NCBI GenBank assembly: GCA_963833195.1
Contig: CAWHXF010000027.1
Location: 2,728,001-2,792,000, forward strand
Length of the DNA stretch: 64,000 nucleotides
Direction: 5' to 3'
DNA from: Granulosicoccus sp963833195
Lineage (GTDB): Bacteria > Pseudomonadota > Gammaproteobacteria > Granulosicoccales > Granulosicoccaceae
The notes under the pieces were generated by a model. It worked only from the letters and a program-made list of their open reading frames with translations, ran no database searches and had not been told where the DNA came from. Numbering within the stretch: position 1 is the stretch's first letter; every line of letters starts with the position of its first letter. The position numbers and the translations under genes are program-made. Shown piece after piece: positions 16,218 through 26,141 of this stretch.

Positions 16218-18428
16218 ATGAAACCACCCCTGCACCGTAGAACGCTGACCGCGATCGCGCTCGGCATCGCGCTCGGCACGGGCATGCCCGTGCTGGCGCA
16301 GCAGCAGGGAGGCACGGACGCCGGCGAAGGCACGTTCACGCTGAACCTGAAGAACGCGGACATCCATTCGCTGATCCAGACCGTCTCGCGCCAGACGGGC
16401 CGGAACTTCGTCGTGGACCCGCGCGTCAAGGCGCGCGTGACCGTCATCTCCTCCTCGCCGCTGTCGTCGGCCGAGCTGTACGAGACCTTCCTGTCGGTGC
16501 TGCAGGTGCACGGCTACGCGGCCGTGCCCGCAGGCGAGGACCTGATCAAGATCGTGCCGGACGTGAACGCGAAGCAGGGCCCGGTGCGCTCGTTCGACCA
16601 GTCTCTGGCGAACTCCGACGAGCTCGTCACCCAGGTCATCAAGGTGGACAACGTGCCGGCCGCCCAGCTCGTGCCCATCCTGCGCCCGCTCGTGCCGCAG
16701 CAGGGGCACCTGGCGGCCTACGCCGCCACCAACACGCTGATCGTGACCGACCGGGCGTCGAACATCGCCCGGCTGATCGACATCATCGAGGGCATCGACA
16801 CGCCGGACAACGACGAGGTCGAGGTGGTGCGCCTGTCGTACGCCTCCGCCAGCGAGATCATCCGCATCCTGCAGTCGCTGCAGGCGCGCGGCGCGCAGCA
16901 GCTCGGCGGCCCCGGCGAGGTGCGCTTCGCCGCCGACGATCGCACCAACAGCATCCTGCTGTCCGGCGACCCGGCGGCGCGCACGCGCATGCGCGGCATC
17001 ATCCTGAATCTCGACACCCCGGTCGAGTCGGGCGGCAACACGCGCGTGGTCTACCTCGATTACGCCAACGCGATCGACCTGCTCGCGATCCTGACGGGCG
17101 TCTCGGCCGGCCAGGCGCTCATCGGCGTCGCCGAGGACGACGAGCCGGGCATCGACGGCAACCAGGACTTCGGCGCCTCCGGCGTGGACGCCAACGGCGT
17201 GCCGCTCGTGACCGCACCCTCGCCCGTGCCCACCGCGTCGCTCATCGCGCGGGCGACGGAGGAGACCGTGCGTCCGAACGTCGACATCCAGGCCGACGAG
17301 GACACCAACGCGCTCATCATCACCGCCCCGCCGGACGAGATGCGCAGCATCCTCGCCGTCATCGAGCAGCTCGACATCCGCCGGGCCCAGGTGCTCGTCG
17401 AGGGCATCATCGCCGAGCTCACGACCACCAACAGCACGCAGCTCGGCGTGAACTTCGCGGTCAACGGCGGCGATCAGAACCAGCCCATCGCGTACACGAA
17501 CCTCGGCGGCGCCACGCAGGCGCTCGCCGCCACGGTGCTGAGCGAGGGCGCCACCGGGCTCGCGGGCGGGTTGTCGCTCGCGCTCGGACGCTTCGGCGGC
17601 GACGGCGTGGACTTCGGCTTCCTGCTCTCCGCCATCGCGTCGGACTCGGACAACAACATCCTGTCCACGCCCACGCTCGTGACCATGGACAACCAGGAGG
17701 CCGAGATCGTGGTCGGGCAGAACGTGCCGTTCGTGACGGGCACGCAGTTGTCGGCCTCGAACAACAACCCGTTCCAGACCATCGAGCGCCAGGACGTCGG
17801 CATCAGCCTGAAGGTCAAGCCCCAGATCAACGAGGGCGACAACATCAAGATGGAGATCGAGCAGGAGGTCTCCGACGTGGCGAACCAGGCCGTCTCGGGC
17901 GCGTCTGACATCGTCACGAACACCCGCTCCATCAAGACGACGGTGCTCGTCGAGGACGGGCAGACCCTCGTGCTCGGGGGCCTGATCGACGACCAGGTGA
18001 ACGACACGCGCGACAAGGTGCCGCTGCTCGGCGACATCCCGCTGCTGGGGAACCTCTTCCGTTACCGCACGAACAGAAAGGCGAAGCGGAACCTCATGGT
18101 CTTCCTGCACCCGACGATACTGAGGGATCCCGACACGGCCGACTACTACAGCCGGGCCAAGTACGACGACGTCCGGAACTCCCAGCTCGGTCTCTTCGAG
18201 CGCGAGGCCGATCTCGCGACCGCGGAACGACCGAGCCTGCCCGAGCTGCACCTCTACTTCGAGGGTCGGCGCGTGACGCGCACGGCCGACGCGCTCAACA
18301 CGCTCGTGCCCTCCACGGAGGCCGGTGAACGCGAGCGCCCCGTCATTCGCGCCGTCCCGGACCGGGACGCGGGCGGGGACGGGGAACCCGACGACGCGCT
18401 GATCGGTCCGTTCGACAGCAGCGAATAG
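16218..18428 (+). CDS. gspD: type II secretion system secretin GspD
   Basis: Outer-membrane secretin of 736 residues. It has a cleavable signal peptide (to about residue 28, AQQQ), the N0 domain beginning FTLNLKNADIHSLIQTVS, three N1-N3 repeats, and the C-domain with ILSTPTLVTMDNQEAEIVVGQNVPFVTG and VEDGQTLVLGGLIDDQ. The last 80 residues form an acidic tail where a pilotin-binding S-domain would be. Multimers make the gated exit channel. It follows gspC by 130 bases and precedes gspE by 46. Confidence 0.95.
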   Translation: MKPPLHRRTLTAIALGIALGTGMPVLAQQQGGTDAGEGTFTLNLKNADIHSLIQTVSRQTGRNFVVDPRVKARVTVISSSPLSSAELYETFLSVLQVHGYAAVPAGEDLIKIVPDVNAKQGPVRSFDQSLANSDELVTQVIKVDNVPAAQLVPILRPLVPQQGHLAAYAATNTLIVTDRASNIARLIDIIEGIDTPDNDEVEVVRLSYASASEIIRILQSLQARGAQQLGGPGEVRFAADDRTNSILLSGDPAARTRMRGIILNLDTPVESGGNTRVVYLDYANAIDLLAILTGVSAGQALIGVAEDDEPGIDGNQDFGASGVDANGVPLVTAPSPVPTASLIARATEETVRPNVDIQADEDTNALIITAPPDEMRSILAVIEQLDIRRAQVLVEGIIAELTTTNSTQLGVNFAVNGGDQNQPIAYTNLGGATQALAATVLSEGATGLAGGLSLALGRFGGDGVDFGFLLSAIASDSDNNILSTPTLVTMDNQEAEIVVGQNVPFVTGTQLSASNNNPFQTIERQDVGISLKVKPQINEGDNIKMEIEQEVSDVANQAVSGASDIVTNTRSIKTTVLVEDGQTLVLGGLIDDQVNDTRDKVPLLGDIPLLGNLFRYRTNRKAKRNLMVFLHPTILRDPDTADYYSRAKYDDVRNSQLGLFEREADLATAERPSLPELHLYFEGRRVTRTADALNTLVPSTEAGERERPVIRAVPDRDAGGDGEPDDALIGPFDSSE

Positions 18429-18474
18429 CCCGCACCGCCCGGCAACGCCCCGAGACCCCGAGACGATCCCTCCC

Positions 18475-20196
18475 TTGAGTGCCCCCTACGGCTCCTCGTC
18501 GAGCGCCAAAGACACCGGCCACGATGCCGACCGGACCCTGGAGTTCGGGACCGTGGACGAGACGCTGGACCTGGGCACGAGCTTCGAGCGCGCGACCGCG
18601 CTCAACGATGCCGCCGCCGCGCTCGAAGGCGCGTCGCTCGGGCTCGATGCGCACCCGGACGAGATGTTCGGCGCGCAGGAGAGCGCCCCCGGGAAGGCGC
18701 CGGCCGCCGCGTCCGTGCCCGCCCTGGCCCACGTCGACGTGCCGTACACCTTCGCCAAGCGCCACGGCGTGCTGCTGGAGCGCGACGCGCACGGCACCCT
18801 TCGGCTGGTGCACCGGCCCGGCATCTCGATCGCGGCGCTCTCCGAAGCCCGCCGCAAGGCGCGCCAGAAGGTCGTGCCGGAACCCGTCGGCGCGGACGAG
18901 TTCGACGCGCGCCTGACCCGTCACTACGAGGGCGAGACCGGCCAGGCGGCCGACATGATGGACGACTTCGGGGACGACCTCGATCTCGACGCCATCGCCG
19001 AGGCCATGCCGGAGCCGGAGGACCTGCTCGAGTCCACCGACGATGCGCCGGTCATCCGGCTCATCAACGCCATGCTCACCGAGGCGGTGCGCCGCCAGGC
19101 CTCGGACATCCACGTCGAGCCCTTCGAGAAGCGGCTCGCGGTGCGCTACCGCGTGGACGGCGTGATGCAGAAGCTCGTCGAGCCGCCGCGCCAGATCGCG
19201 CCGATGATGATTTCGCGCCTGAAGGTCATGGCGAAGCTCGACATCGCCGAGCGGCGGCTGCCGCAGGACGGCCGCATCTCGCTGCGCGTGGCGGGTCGCC
19301 CCGTCGACGTGCGGGTCTCCACCCTGCCCTCCGGACACGGCGAGCGCGTGGTGCTCAGGCTGCTGGACAAGCAGGCCGGCCGGCTGGACCTGGAACAGCT
19401 CGGCATGCCGCCGCAGGCGTTGAAGGATCTGCAGAAGACGCTCGCGATGTCGCACGGCATCATGCTCGTCACCGGCCCCACGGGTTCCGGCAAGACCACG
19501 ACGCTGTACGCGGCGCTGGCGCGCCTGAACACCTCGCGCTACTCCATCCTGACCGTCGAGGACCCGATCGAGTACTACATCGACGGCATCGGCCAGACCC
19601 AGGTCAACAACAAGGTGGAGCTCGATTTCGCGCGCGGGCTGCGCGCCATCCTGCGCCAGGACCCGGACATCGTGATGGTCGGCGAGATCCGCGACCTGGA
19701 GACCGCCGACATCGCGGTGCAGGCGTCGCTGACCGGTCACCTCGTGCTGTCCACGCTGCACACGAACACCGCCGTCGGCGCCGTCACGCGACTGCGCGAC
19801 ATGGGCATCGAGCCTTTCCTGCTGGCCTCCAGCCTCGTCGGGCTCGTCGCCCAGCGCCTGGTGCGCGTGCTGTGCCCGCACTGCAAGCGCCGGCACGTGC
19901 CGGATCATGCCGAGCTCCAGATCCTGCGCGCCACCGCCGAGCAGGCGAGCGGCATGTGCGAGCCGCACGGCTGCGACAAGTGCAGCCACACCGGCTACGG
20001 CGGCCGCTCCGGCATCTACGAGGTCGTGCAGGTGGACGACCGCATGCGCACCATGATCCACGACGGCGTGTCCGAGCACGACATCGAGGCCTACGCCCGC
20101 ACGAGGAGTCCCGGCATCACGGCCGACGGCATGCGCCTGGTGCTCGAGGGTCGCACCTCGCTCGAGGAAGTGCTGCGCGTGACGCGCGAGAGCTAG
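18475..20196 (+). CDS. gspE: type II secretion ATPase GspE
   Basis: Cytoplasmic ATPase of 573 residues that drives pseudopilus assembly. It has an atypical acidic N-terminal stretch of about 150 residues, then the N2 region (RLINAMLTEAVRRQASDIHVEP), Walker A GPTGSGKTTTLYAAL (about residue 333), Asp box MVGEIRDLETA and the four-cysteine zinc element CPHC...CDKC (about residues 467-503) that separates GspE/PilB types from PilT. The start appears to be TTG 18475; the next candidates would remove little of known function. Neighbours identify it as GspE rather than PilB. Confidence 0.93.
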   Translation: MSAPYGSSSSAKDTGHDADRTLEFGTVDETLDLGTSFERATALNDAAAALEGASLGLDAHPDEMFGAQESAPGKAPAAASVPALAHVDVPYTFAKRHGVLLERDAHGTLRLVHRPGISIAALSEARRKARQKVVPEPVGADEFDARLTRHYEGETGQAADMMDDFGDDLDLDAIAEAMPEPEDLLESTDDAPVIRLINAMLTEAVRRQASDIHVEPFEKRLAVRYRVDGVMQKLVEPPRQIAPMMISRLKVMAKLDIAERRLPQDGRISLRVAGRPVDVRVSTLPSGHGERVVLRLLDKQAGRLDLEQLGMPPQALKDLQKTLAMSHGIMLVTGPTGSGKTTTLYAALARLNTSRYSILTVEDPIEYYIDGIGQTQVNNKVELDFARGLRAILRQDPDIVMVGEIRDLETADIAVQASLTGHLVLSTLHTNTAVGAVTRLRDMGIEPFLLASSLVGLVAQRLVRVLCPHCKRRHVPDHAELQILRATAEQASGMCEPHGCDKCSHTGYGGRSGIYEVVQVDDRMRTMIHDGVSEHDIEAYARTRSPGITADGMRLVLEGRTSLEEVLRVTRES

Positions 20197-20201
20197 CCGG
20201 C

Positions 20202-21452
20202 GTGGCGGCGTTCGAATACCTCGCCCTCGACGGAAAGGGCCGCGAGAAGAAGGGGGTGCTGGAGGCCGACACGGCCCGGCTCGCCCGCGCGCTGCTGCGC
20301 CAGCAGAGCCTGGTGCCGCTCGAGGTCGAGGAGACCTCCGGGCGCGGCGCGCGCACGCGCGACGCCAGCGGCAAGTCGGTCGCCGTCGCGGGCGCCCCGA
20401 AACCGACCTTCCGCGGCGGTATCTCCACCAACGACCTGGCACTCCTGACGCGGCAGGTCGCGACGCTCTCGGGCGCGGGCACGCCGCTGGAGGAGACGCT
20501 GTCGGCGGTGAGCCGGCAGACCGAGAAGCAGAAGATCAAGTCGCTGCTGCTGTCGGTGCGCGCGAAGGTCATGGAGGGGCACAGCTTCGCCACGGCCCTG
20601 AAGGACTACCCCAAGGTGTTTCCGGAGATCTACCAGGCGACGGTGTCGGCCGGCGAGCAATCCGGGCACCTGGACGCCGTGCTGGAGCGTCTGGCCGACT
20701 ACACCGAGGACCGGCAGGCCTCGCAGGCGACGATCAAGAAGGCGCTCATCTACCCCTCGATGCTGGTCGCGGCGTCCATCCTGATCGTCGGCTTCCTGCT
20801 CGCCTACGTGGTGCCGCAGGTGGTGCAGGTGTTCGACGGAATGGATGCGGAGCTGCCGCCGCTCACCGTCGGCATGCTGGCCACGAGCGACTTCGTGCGC
20901 GAATGGGGGCTGGTGGTGGCGGGCGTCGTGTTCGTCGCCTTCGTGGCCTTCTCGCGCGCCATGCGCGGCGAGGCGTTCAAGATGCGCGTGCACGCGCTGC
21001 TGTTGCGCGTGCCGCTGTTCGCGCGGCTCATCCGCGGGCACAACACCGCGCAGTTCGCGCGCACGCTTTCCATCCTGGCCGCCAGCGGCGTGCCGGTGCT
21101 CGAAGCGCTCGACATCGCCTCGCAGGTGGTCACGAACCGGCCCATGCGCGAGGCCGTGAAGACCGCGTCCATGCAGGTGCGCGAGGGCTCCACCCTGTCG
21201 CGCGCTCTGGAGCGCACGGGCTACTTCCCGCCCATGCTGCTGCACCTGATCGCGAGCGGCGAAGGCTCGGGGCGCCTGGACTCGATGCTGGAGAAGGCCG
21301 CGACGCACCAGGAGCGCGAGCTGAACTCCATCATGGCCCTCTTCCTGGGTCTGTTCGAGCCCATCGTCATCCTGATCATGGGCGGCGTGGTGCTGACGAT
21401 CGTGCTCGGGATACTGCTGCCGATCTTCGAGATGAACCAGCTGGTGGGCTGA
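20202..21452 (+). CDS. gspF: type II secretion platform protein GspF
   Basis: Polytopic inner-membrane protein of 416 residues on which the pseudopilus is built. It begins AAFEYLALDGKGREKKG at GTG 20202, five bases after gspE. Two homologous GspF domains are visible, with FATALKDYPKVFPEIYQATVSAGEQSG in the first and LSRALERTGYFPPMLLHLIASGEGSG in the second, and three membrane helices. The next gene lies on the other strand four bases on, so gspG-N must be elsewhere if the system works. Confidence 0.94.
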   Translation: MAAFEYLALDGKGREKKGVLEADTARLARALLRQQSLVPLEVEETSGRGARTRDASGKSVAVAGAPKPTFRGGISTNDLALLTRQVATLSGAGTPLEETLSAVSRQTEKQKIKSLLLSVRAKVMEGHSFATALKDYPKVFPEIYQATVSAGEQSGHLDAVLERLADYTEDRQASQATIKKALIYPSMLVAASILIVGFLLAYVVPQVVQVFDGMDAELPPLTVGMLATSDFVREWGLVVAGVVFVAFVAFSRAMRGEAFKMRVHALLLRVPLFARLIRGHNTAQFARTLSILAASGVPVLEALDIASQVVTNRPMREAVKTASMQVREGSTLSRALERTGYFPPMLLHLIASGEGSGRLDSMLEKAATHQERELNSIMALFLGLFEPIVILIMGGVVLTIVLGILLPIFEMNQLVG

Positions 21453-21456
21453 GGAC

Positions 21457-22173
21457 CTACCTGAAGGCGATCCGTATCCCCGCGCCCAGCGCGTCGAGCG
21501 CCGGATCGTCGCCGTCCTCGACGAGGTAGCGTGTCCAGCTCGCCACGATGTCGGTGCGTTGCCCCAGCGCGAGCTCGATGCCCGCACCGTAGCTCAGGCT
21601 CGAACGGTCGTCCTCGGCCAGGACCCGGTCGTCGACGCTGCGCTCGAAGCGGACGCCCGTCACGCCGCCGAGCGCGGTGAGCGAGATGTAGTCGCCGACG
21701 GGCAGCTTGAGCTTCAGGTAGGCGCCGATCAGCCCCAGATCCAGACGCTCGTCGCGGCCACCGTCGTCGCGCGCCAGCGCACCGTGCAGCTCCGCGTCCA
21801 GGAAGTCCTCGATCGCGCCGCCGATGCGCAGGCGGACGCCGACGGGCTCGATCTCCTCGCCGTCCGCGAAGTGGCCGCCCGGCACGTCCGGCCGCCGCAC
21901 CGAGTCGTCGCTCGATTCGAAGCCGAAGCTCAGCGCGTCGACCCCGACGTGTCCGCCGAGCCCGTCGTACCAGGCATCGTCGGCGGCCTCGCGGCGCAGC
22001 CTCTCGCGCTCGCGAAATCGGTACTCGCGACGCTCGTCGGGATCGCCGAGCGCCGCGCGGTAGGTGTCACCCTCGGGGTCGAGCCAGCCATCGGCGCGCG
22101 CGACGGACGCCGGCAGGAGGACGGTGACGGCCGCGAAGGCGGCGAGGCCGGCGGCAGCGTGCAGGATGGGCAT
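21457..22173 (-). CDS. exported outer-membrane beta-barrel protein
   Basis: Protein of 238 residues with a signal peptide ending about ARA-DGW. After a charged segment (residues about 30-70) the remainder alternates polar and hydrophobic residues typical of barrel strands (VGVRLRIGGAIEDFLDAELHGAL, ISLTALGGVTGVRFERS, ADIVASWTRYLVE) and ends in Phe-Arg (IRIAFR), near the terminal-Phe barrel signal. No specific family can be named. It faces gspF with a four-base gap. Confidence 0.75.
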   Translation of the reverse strand: MPILHAAAGLAAFAAVTVLLPASVARADGWLDPEGDTYRAALGDPDERREYRFRERERLRREAADDAWYDGLGGHVGVDALSFGFESSDDSVRRPDVPGGHFADGEEIEPVGVRLRIGGAIEDFLDAELHGALARDDGGRDERLDLGLIGAYLKLKLPVGDYISLTALGGVTGVRFERSVDDRVLAEDDRSSLSYGAGIELALGQRTDIVASWTRYLVEDGDDPALDALGAGIRIAFR

Positions 22174-22276
22174 GGCGCGTCGATAGATTGACGGGGCGTG
22201 TGCCCGAGTATCCTCGAAAGGCGCGACGGTAAGCTGCGCGAGCCGATCCCGGCGACGGATCTACATGCCCCGAGGG

Positions 22277-22615
22277 CTAGCGATCCGTGCGTCGCGTGCG
22301 GTGCACGGGGAACGGAATGACGTCGGCCCGCCGGGCAACGCTTGCCGCCGGCGCACGCCCGTCGCGGTAGGGCGTCACGAGCTCGTCCTCGATCGCGTCG
22401 AGCGCGGCGCGCACCATCTCGTCGGTGATCTCGATCTCGCCGTCGCCGGCGGGGTCGACCAGGGCGGCGTGGCAGAGGTGCTCCGGCAGCAGCAGATCGT
22501 GCACCGACAACGCGGCGTACGGGGTCGCGCCCGTCGGGCGCCCGGGCGCCGGACGCGGCGATGGGCGCGCATCGGGCAGCGCCGTGACGGTGGCGAGTCG
22601 CAAGCGAGCGTTCAT
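22277..22615 (-). CDS. hypothetical protein
   Basis: Open frame of 112 residues from ATG 22615, with no recognised domain. A Pro/Arg-rich start is followed by an acidic helical centre (EIEITDEMVRAALDAIEDELV) and a basic end. It follows ppk2 on the same strand after 109 bases. The amphipathic centre and codon bias look coding, and no opposing gene competes for the space, but function is unknown. Confidence 0.5.
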   Translation of the reverse strand: MNARLRLATVTALPDARPSPRPAPGRPTGATPYAALSVHDLLLPEHLCHAALVDPAGDGEIEITDEMVRAALDAIEDELVTPYRDGRAPAASVARRADVIPFPVHRTRRTDR

Positions 22616-22724
22616 CGGTACGGACTCCCGGGGGTTCTGCCGAGGACTCGAGGGGACGGCGCACGAGCCGGATCGACGCGAACGCGCCGCGCCACGGGCC
22701 GTCGCAAGAGCTCTGCCACGTTCG

Positions 22725-23648
22725 TCATCGCTCGCTCTCCGCTTCCAGCGCCGCCACGTGATCGTCGAAGCGGGCGAGCTCCGCCTCGCTCTTCTCGGGC
22801 CAGGCGAGCGGCAGCGCCTCGAGGGTGTCGGCCACGATGCGCGCCACGGCGACGCGCATGTAGGGCTTGTCGTCGGCCGGGATGGCGAACCAGGGCGCGT
22901 GCGGGCGCGAGGTCTCGTTCAACAGCGCGTCGTAGGCGCGCATGTAGTCGTCCCAGCGCGTGCGGGCCGAGAGGTCGTGCTTGGAGAACTTCCAGCGCTT
23001 CTCGGGGGTGTTCAGGCGGTCCAGGAAGCGTCGTTTCTGCTCCCCCTTCGAGACGTTCAGCCAGAACTTCAGCACCACGGTGCCGTTGCGGGTCAGGTGC
23101 AGCTCGTGATCGCGGATGGACTCGAAGCGCTGCTGCCAGATGCCCTCGTCGTGGCCATCGCTGCCGGCGAGCTCGTCGAAGCTTTCCTCCGGCAGGCGCT
23201 GGCGCTCCAGGTACTCGGGGTTCACGCGCACCGCGAGCACCTCCTCGTAGTGGCTGCGGTTGAAGACGCCGATACGGCCGCGCTGGGGCAGCTCGCGCAC
23301 GGTGCGCCACAACCAGTCGTGCTCGATCTCGTTGTCCGAGGGTGCCTTGAACGACGACACCTGACAGCCCGCCGGATTCACGCCGCTGAGCACCGCGCGG
23401 ATGGTGCCGTCCTTGCCGGCGGCGTCCATGGCCTGGAACACCAGCAGCAGCGCGTAGCGGTCGTCCGCGTAGAGCTTCTTCTGCAGCTCGCGAATGCGCT
23501 CGACCTGCTCGGCGAGCTCCTTCTTCAGCGCCTTCCTGCCCGGTGCGTCCTTCGGCGGCGAGGTCGGTGCGGCGGACGTGCGGAAGCCGCCGTCGTGCGG
23601 CACGCTCCACTGCGAATCGGGTACCGCTCGGGGGGTCGAGTCGGACAA
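22725..23648 (-). CDS. ppk2: polyphosphate:nucleotide phosphotransferase, PPK2 family
   Basis: PPK2 kinase of 307 residues that phosphorylates nucleotides with polyphosphate. Walker A FQAMDAAGKDGT, the lid-side SFKAPSDNEIEHDWLWR, and the Walker B-like IGVFNRSHYEEVL are present, then KFWLNVSKGEQKRRFL. The pattern and length resemble the TIGR03709-like group (AMP/ADP-acting class III). The start is TTG 23648; a downstream GTG would remove only a few residues outside the fold. Confidence 0.9.
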   Translation of the reverse strand: MSDSTPRAVPDSQWSVPHDGGFRTSAAPTSPPKDAPGRKALKKELAEQVERIRELQKKLYADDRYALLLVFQAMDAAGKDGTIRAVLSGVNPAGCQVSSFKAPSDNEIEHDWLWRTVRELPQRGRIGVFNRSHYEEVLAVRVNPEYLERQRLPEESFDELAGSDGHDEGIWQQRFESIRDHELHLTRNGTVVLKFWLNVSKGEQKRRFLDRLNTPEKRWKFSKHDLSARTRWDDYMRAYDALLNETSRPHAPWFAIPADDKPYMRVAVARIVADTLEALPLAWPEKSEAELARFDDHVAALEAESER

Positions 23649-23769
23649 CGCCTTAGTCCAGCCGCGGGCACTTCGCCACTCGGCCCGACACTACGCCCCG
23701 AACATGAAACGACCCTGAACCCGCGAGCCCGGCCGCCGCGCGGCGTTCCCGCACCGGCGGAAACGAAGA

Positions 23770-23804
23770 AGCCCCGCTCGCGACATCCTGTCGCGGGCGG
23801 GGCT
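23770..23804 (-). terminator. rho-independent terminator of katG
   Basis: A 16-base stem with one G-U pair and a three-base loop lies 53 bases after the katG stop. Read on the minus strand it is followed by TTCTTCGTTT, a usable T-rich tail. On the plus strand no T-run follows. Confidence 0.75.
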
Positions 23805-23856
23805 CGGGAACGGCATCGAGCGGTGAGCGGGCCGCCCGAAGACCGCCCGCCGGGTC

Positions 23857-26091
23857 CTACGCCGCCTCGTCGAGCTTCGCGCGTTCCAGCTCGAAGCGGT
23901 CGGCCATCATGACCTTGTCCCAGGCCGCGACGAAGTCGTGCACGAACTTCTCCTTCGCGTCCGAGGCGCCGTACACCTCGGCGTAGGCGCGCAGCTCGGA
24001 GTTCGAGCCGAACACGAGATCCACGTCGGTGCCGGTCCACTTGACGTCGCCGGACTTGCGTTCGCGCGCCTCGTAGACATTGCCGCCGCCCGACGCCTTG
24101 TTCCAGTCGAGCCCGAGATCCAGCAGGTTGACGAAGAAGTCGTTCGTCAGCGCGCCCGGACGGTCGGTGAAGACGCCGTGCTTCTCGCCGCCGACGTTGG
24201 CACCCATCACGCGCATGCCGCCCACCAGCACGGAGAGCTGCGGACCGGTGAGGCCGAGCAGGTTGGCCCTGTCGACCATGAGCGCTTCGGCGGGCGTGCG
24301 TGCACCGTTCTCGATGTAGTTGCGGAACCCGTCGGCCCGCGGCTCCAGCGGCGCGAACGACTCGGCGTCCGTCATCTCGTCCGTGGCGTCGGTACGACCC
24401 GGCACGAACGGTACCGTGACGCTCACGCCGGCATCCTTCGCGGCCTTCTCGACGGCCGCGCAGCCGCCCAGCACGATGAGGTCGGCGAGCGACACCTTCT
24501 TGCCGCCGGACTCGAAGTCCGCCTTCACCTGCTCGATCGCGGCCAGCGCCTTCGCGAGCTCGGCCGGCTCGTTGACCGTCCAATCCTTCTGCGGGGCGAG
24601 ACGCACGCGCGCACCGTTGGCACCGCCGCGTCGGTCGGTGTGGCGGAACGTGGCGGCCGACGCCCACGCCGTGGCCACGAGGCGTCCGGTGGACAGGCCG
24701 GTGTCGAGCAGCTTGCGCTTGAGCGCGGCGATGTCGTCGTCACCGATCAGCTCGTGATCGACGGCCGGTACCGGGTCGGTCCAGATGAGCGTCTCCGCGG
24801 GCACGTCGGGGCCGAGGAAGCGCGACGTCGGGCCCATGTCGCGGTGCATGAGCTTGTACCAGGCGCGTGCGAACGCGTCGGCGAACTCCTCCGGGTTCTC
24901 GTGGAAGTGCCTCGAGATCTTCAGGTACTCCGGGTCGGTCTTCAGCGCGATGTCGGACGTGAACATGATCGGCACGTGCTTCTTCGACGGGTCGTGCGCG
25001 TCCGGCACGTCCGGGTCGACGTCCCCCTTCGGGATCCACTGCGTGGCGCCCGCGGGGCTCTTGGTCTGCACCCACTCGTGCGCGAACAGGTTGTCGAAGT
25101 AGCCGTTGTCCCAGCGCGTGGGGTGCGACGTCCAGGCGCCTTCGAGGCCGCTGGTGATCGTGTCGCCGCCCTTGCCGGTGCCGAAGCTGTTGATCCAGCC
25201 CTTGCCGAGCGCCTCCATCGGGGCGCCTTCGGGCTCGGGGCCCACGTACTGTTCGGCGGGTGCCGCACCGTGGCCCTTGCCGAACGTGTGGCCGCCCGCG
25301 ACGAGCGCGACCGTCTCGTAGTCGTTCATGGCCATGCGGCCGAAGGTCTCGCGGATGTCGTTGGCGGAGCCCTGCGCGTCGGGCACGCCGTTCGGGCCTT
25401 CGGGGTTGACGTAGATCAGACCCATCTGCACGGCGCCGAGCGGCTGCTCGAGCTCGCGGTTCCCGGAGTAGCGCTCGTCGCCGAGCCATTCCGTCTCGGG
25501 ACCCCAGTACGTGTCCTCCTCGGGCTCCCAGACGTCCTCGCGGCCACCCGCGAAGCCGAAGGGCTCCAGGCCCATCGTCTCGAGCGCGACGTTGCCCGTC
25601 ATGACCATGAGATCGGCCCACGAGAGCTGACGGCCGTACTTCTGCTTGATGGGCCACAGGAGCTGGCGGGCCTTGTCGAGGTTGCCGTTGTCGGGCCAGC
25701 TGTTGAGCGGGGCGAAGCGCTGCTCGCCGGAGCCCGCGCCGCCGCGACCGTCGCGGATGCGGTACGTGCCGGCCGAGTGCCAGGCCATGCGGATGAAGAA
25801 CGGGCCGTAGTGGCCGTAGTCGGCCGGCCACCAGTCCTGCGAATCGGTCATCAGCGCGCGCAGATCCTGCTTCACGGCCTCGAGGTCGAGCTTCAGGAAT
25901 TCCTCGCGGTAGTCGAAATCGTCGCCCATCGGGTCGGACAGCGCCGAGTGCTGGCGCAGGATGCGCAGCGTGAGCTTGTTCGGCCACCACATCTGGTTCA
26001 GCGGCACGCCGGAGGCGTTCGCGACCGCGGCGCCGCCCATGACGGGGCACTGCCGGGTGGAGTCGTTGTTCTGCCAGACGTCTGTCGTCAT
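23857..26091 (-). CDS. katG: catalase-peroxidase
   Basis: Bifunctional haem enzyme of 744 residues that removes hydrogen peroxide. The distal site is RMAWHSAGTYR (Arg101, Trp104, His105); the Met-Tyr-Trp adduct partners are seen as Trp104, Tyr in MGLIYVNPEG and Met in GRMAMND; the proximal His is in VALVAGGHTFGKGHG. The second, haem-free half (DPVPAVDHELIGDDD onward) is complete. It lies 50 bases after a Fur-family regulator, the arrangement of furA-katG units, so peroxide-responsive control is likely. Confidence 0.98.
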   Translation of the reverse strand: MTTDVWQNNDSTRQCPVMGGAAVANASGVPLNQMWWPNKLTLRILRQHSALSDPMGDDFDYREEFLKLDLEAVKQDLRALMTDSQDWWPADYGHYGPFFIRMAWHSAGTYRIRDGRGGAGSGEQRFAPLNSWPDNGNLDKARQLLWPIKQKYGRQLSWADLMVMTGNVALETMGLEPFGFAGGREDVWEPEEDTYWGPETEWLGDERYSGNRELEQPLGAVQMGLIYVNPEGPNGVPDAQGSANDIRETFGRMAMNDYETVALVAGGHTFGKGHGAAPAEQYVGPEPEGAPMEALGKGWINSFGTGKGGDTITSGLEGAWTSHPTRWDNGYFDNLFAHEWVQTKSPAGATQWIPKGDVDPDVPDAHDPSKKHVPIMFTSDIALKTDPEYLKISRHFHENPEEFADAFARAWYKLMHRDMGPTSRFLGPDVPAETLIWTDPVPAVDHELIGDDDIAALKRKLLDTGLSTGRLVATAWASAATFRHTDRRGGANGARVRLAPQKDWTVNEPAELAKALAAIEQVKADFESGGKKVSLADLIVLGGCAAVEKAAKDAGVSVTVPFVPGRTDATDEMTDAESFAPLEPRADGFRNYIENGARTPAEALMVDRANLLGLTGPQLSVLVGGMRVMGANVGGEKHGVFTDRPGALTNDFFVNLLDLGLDWNKASGGGNVYEARERKSGDVKWTGTDVDLVFGSNSELRAYAEVYGASDAKEKFVHDFVAAWDKVMMADRFELERAKLDEAA

Positions 26092-26141
26092 GTGGATCGG
26101 ATCCTCGTTGGGGGTGGGTCGGTGGGGCGTCGTCGGGGCGT

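Noticed and set aside
18475..20196. Calling the ATPase PilB
   Set aside because: It is flanked by gspC, gspD and gspF, not pilC/pilD.
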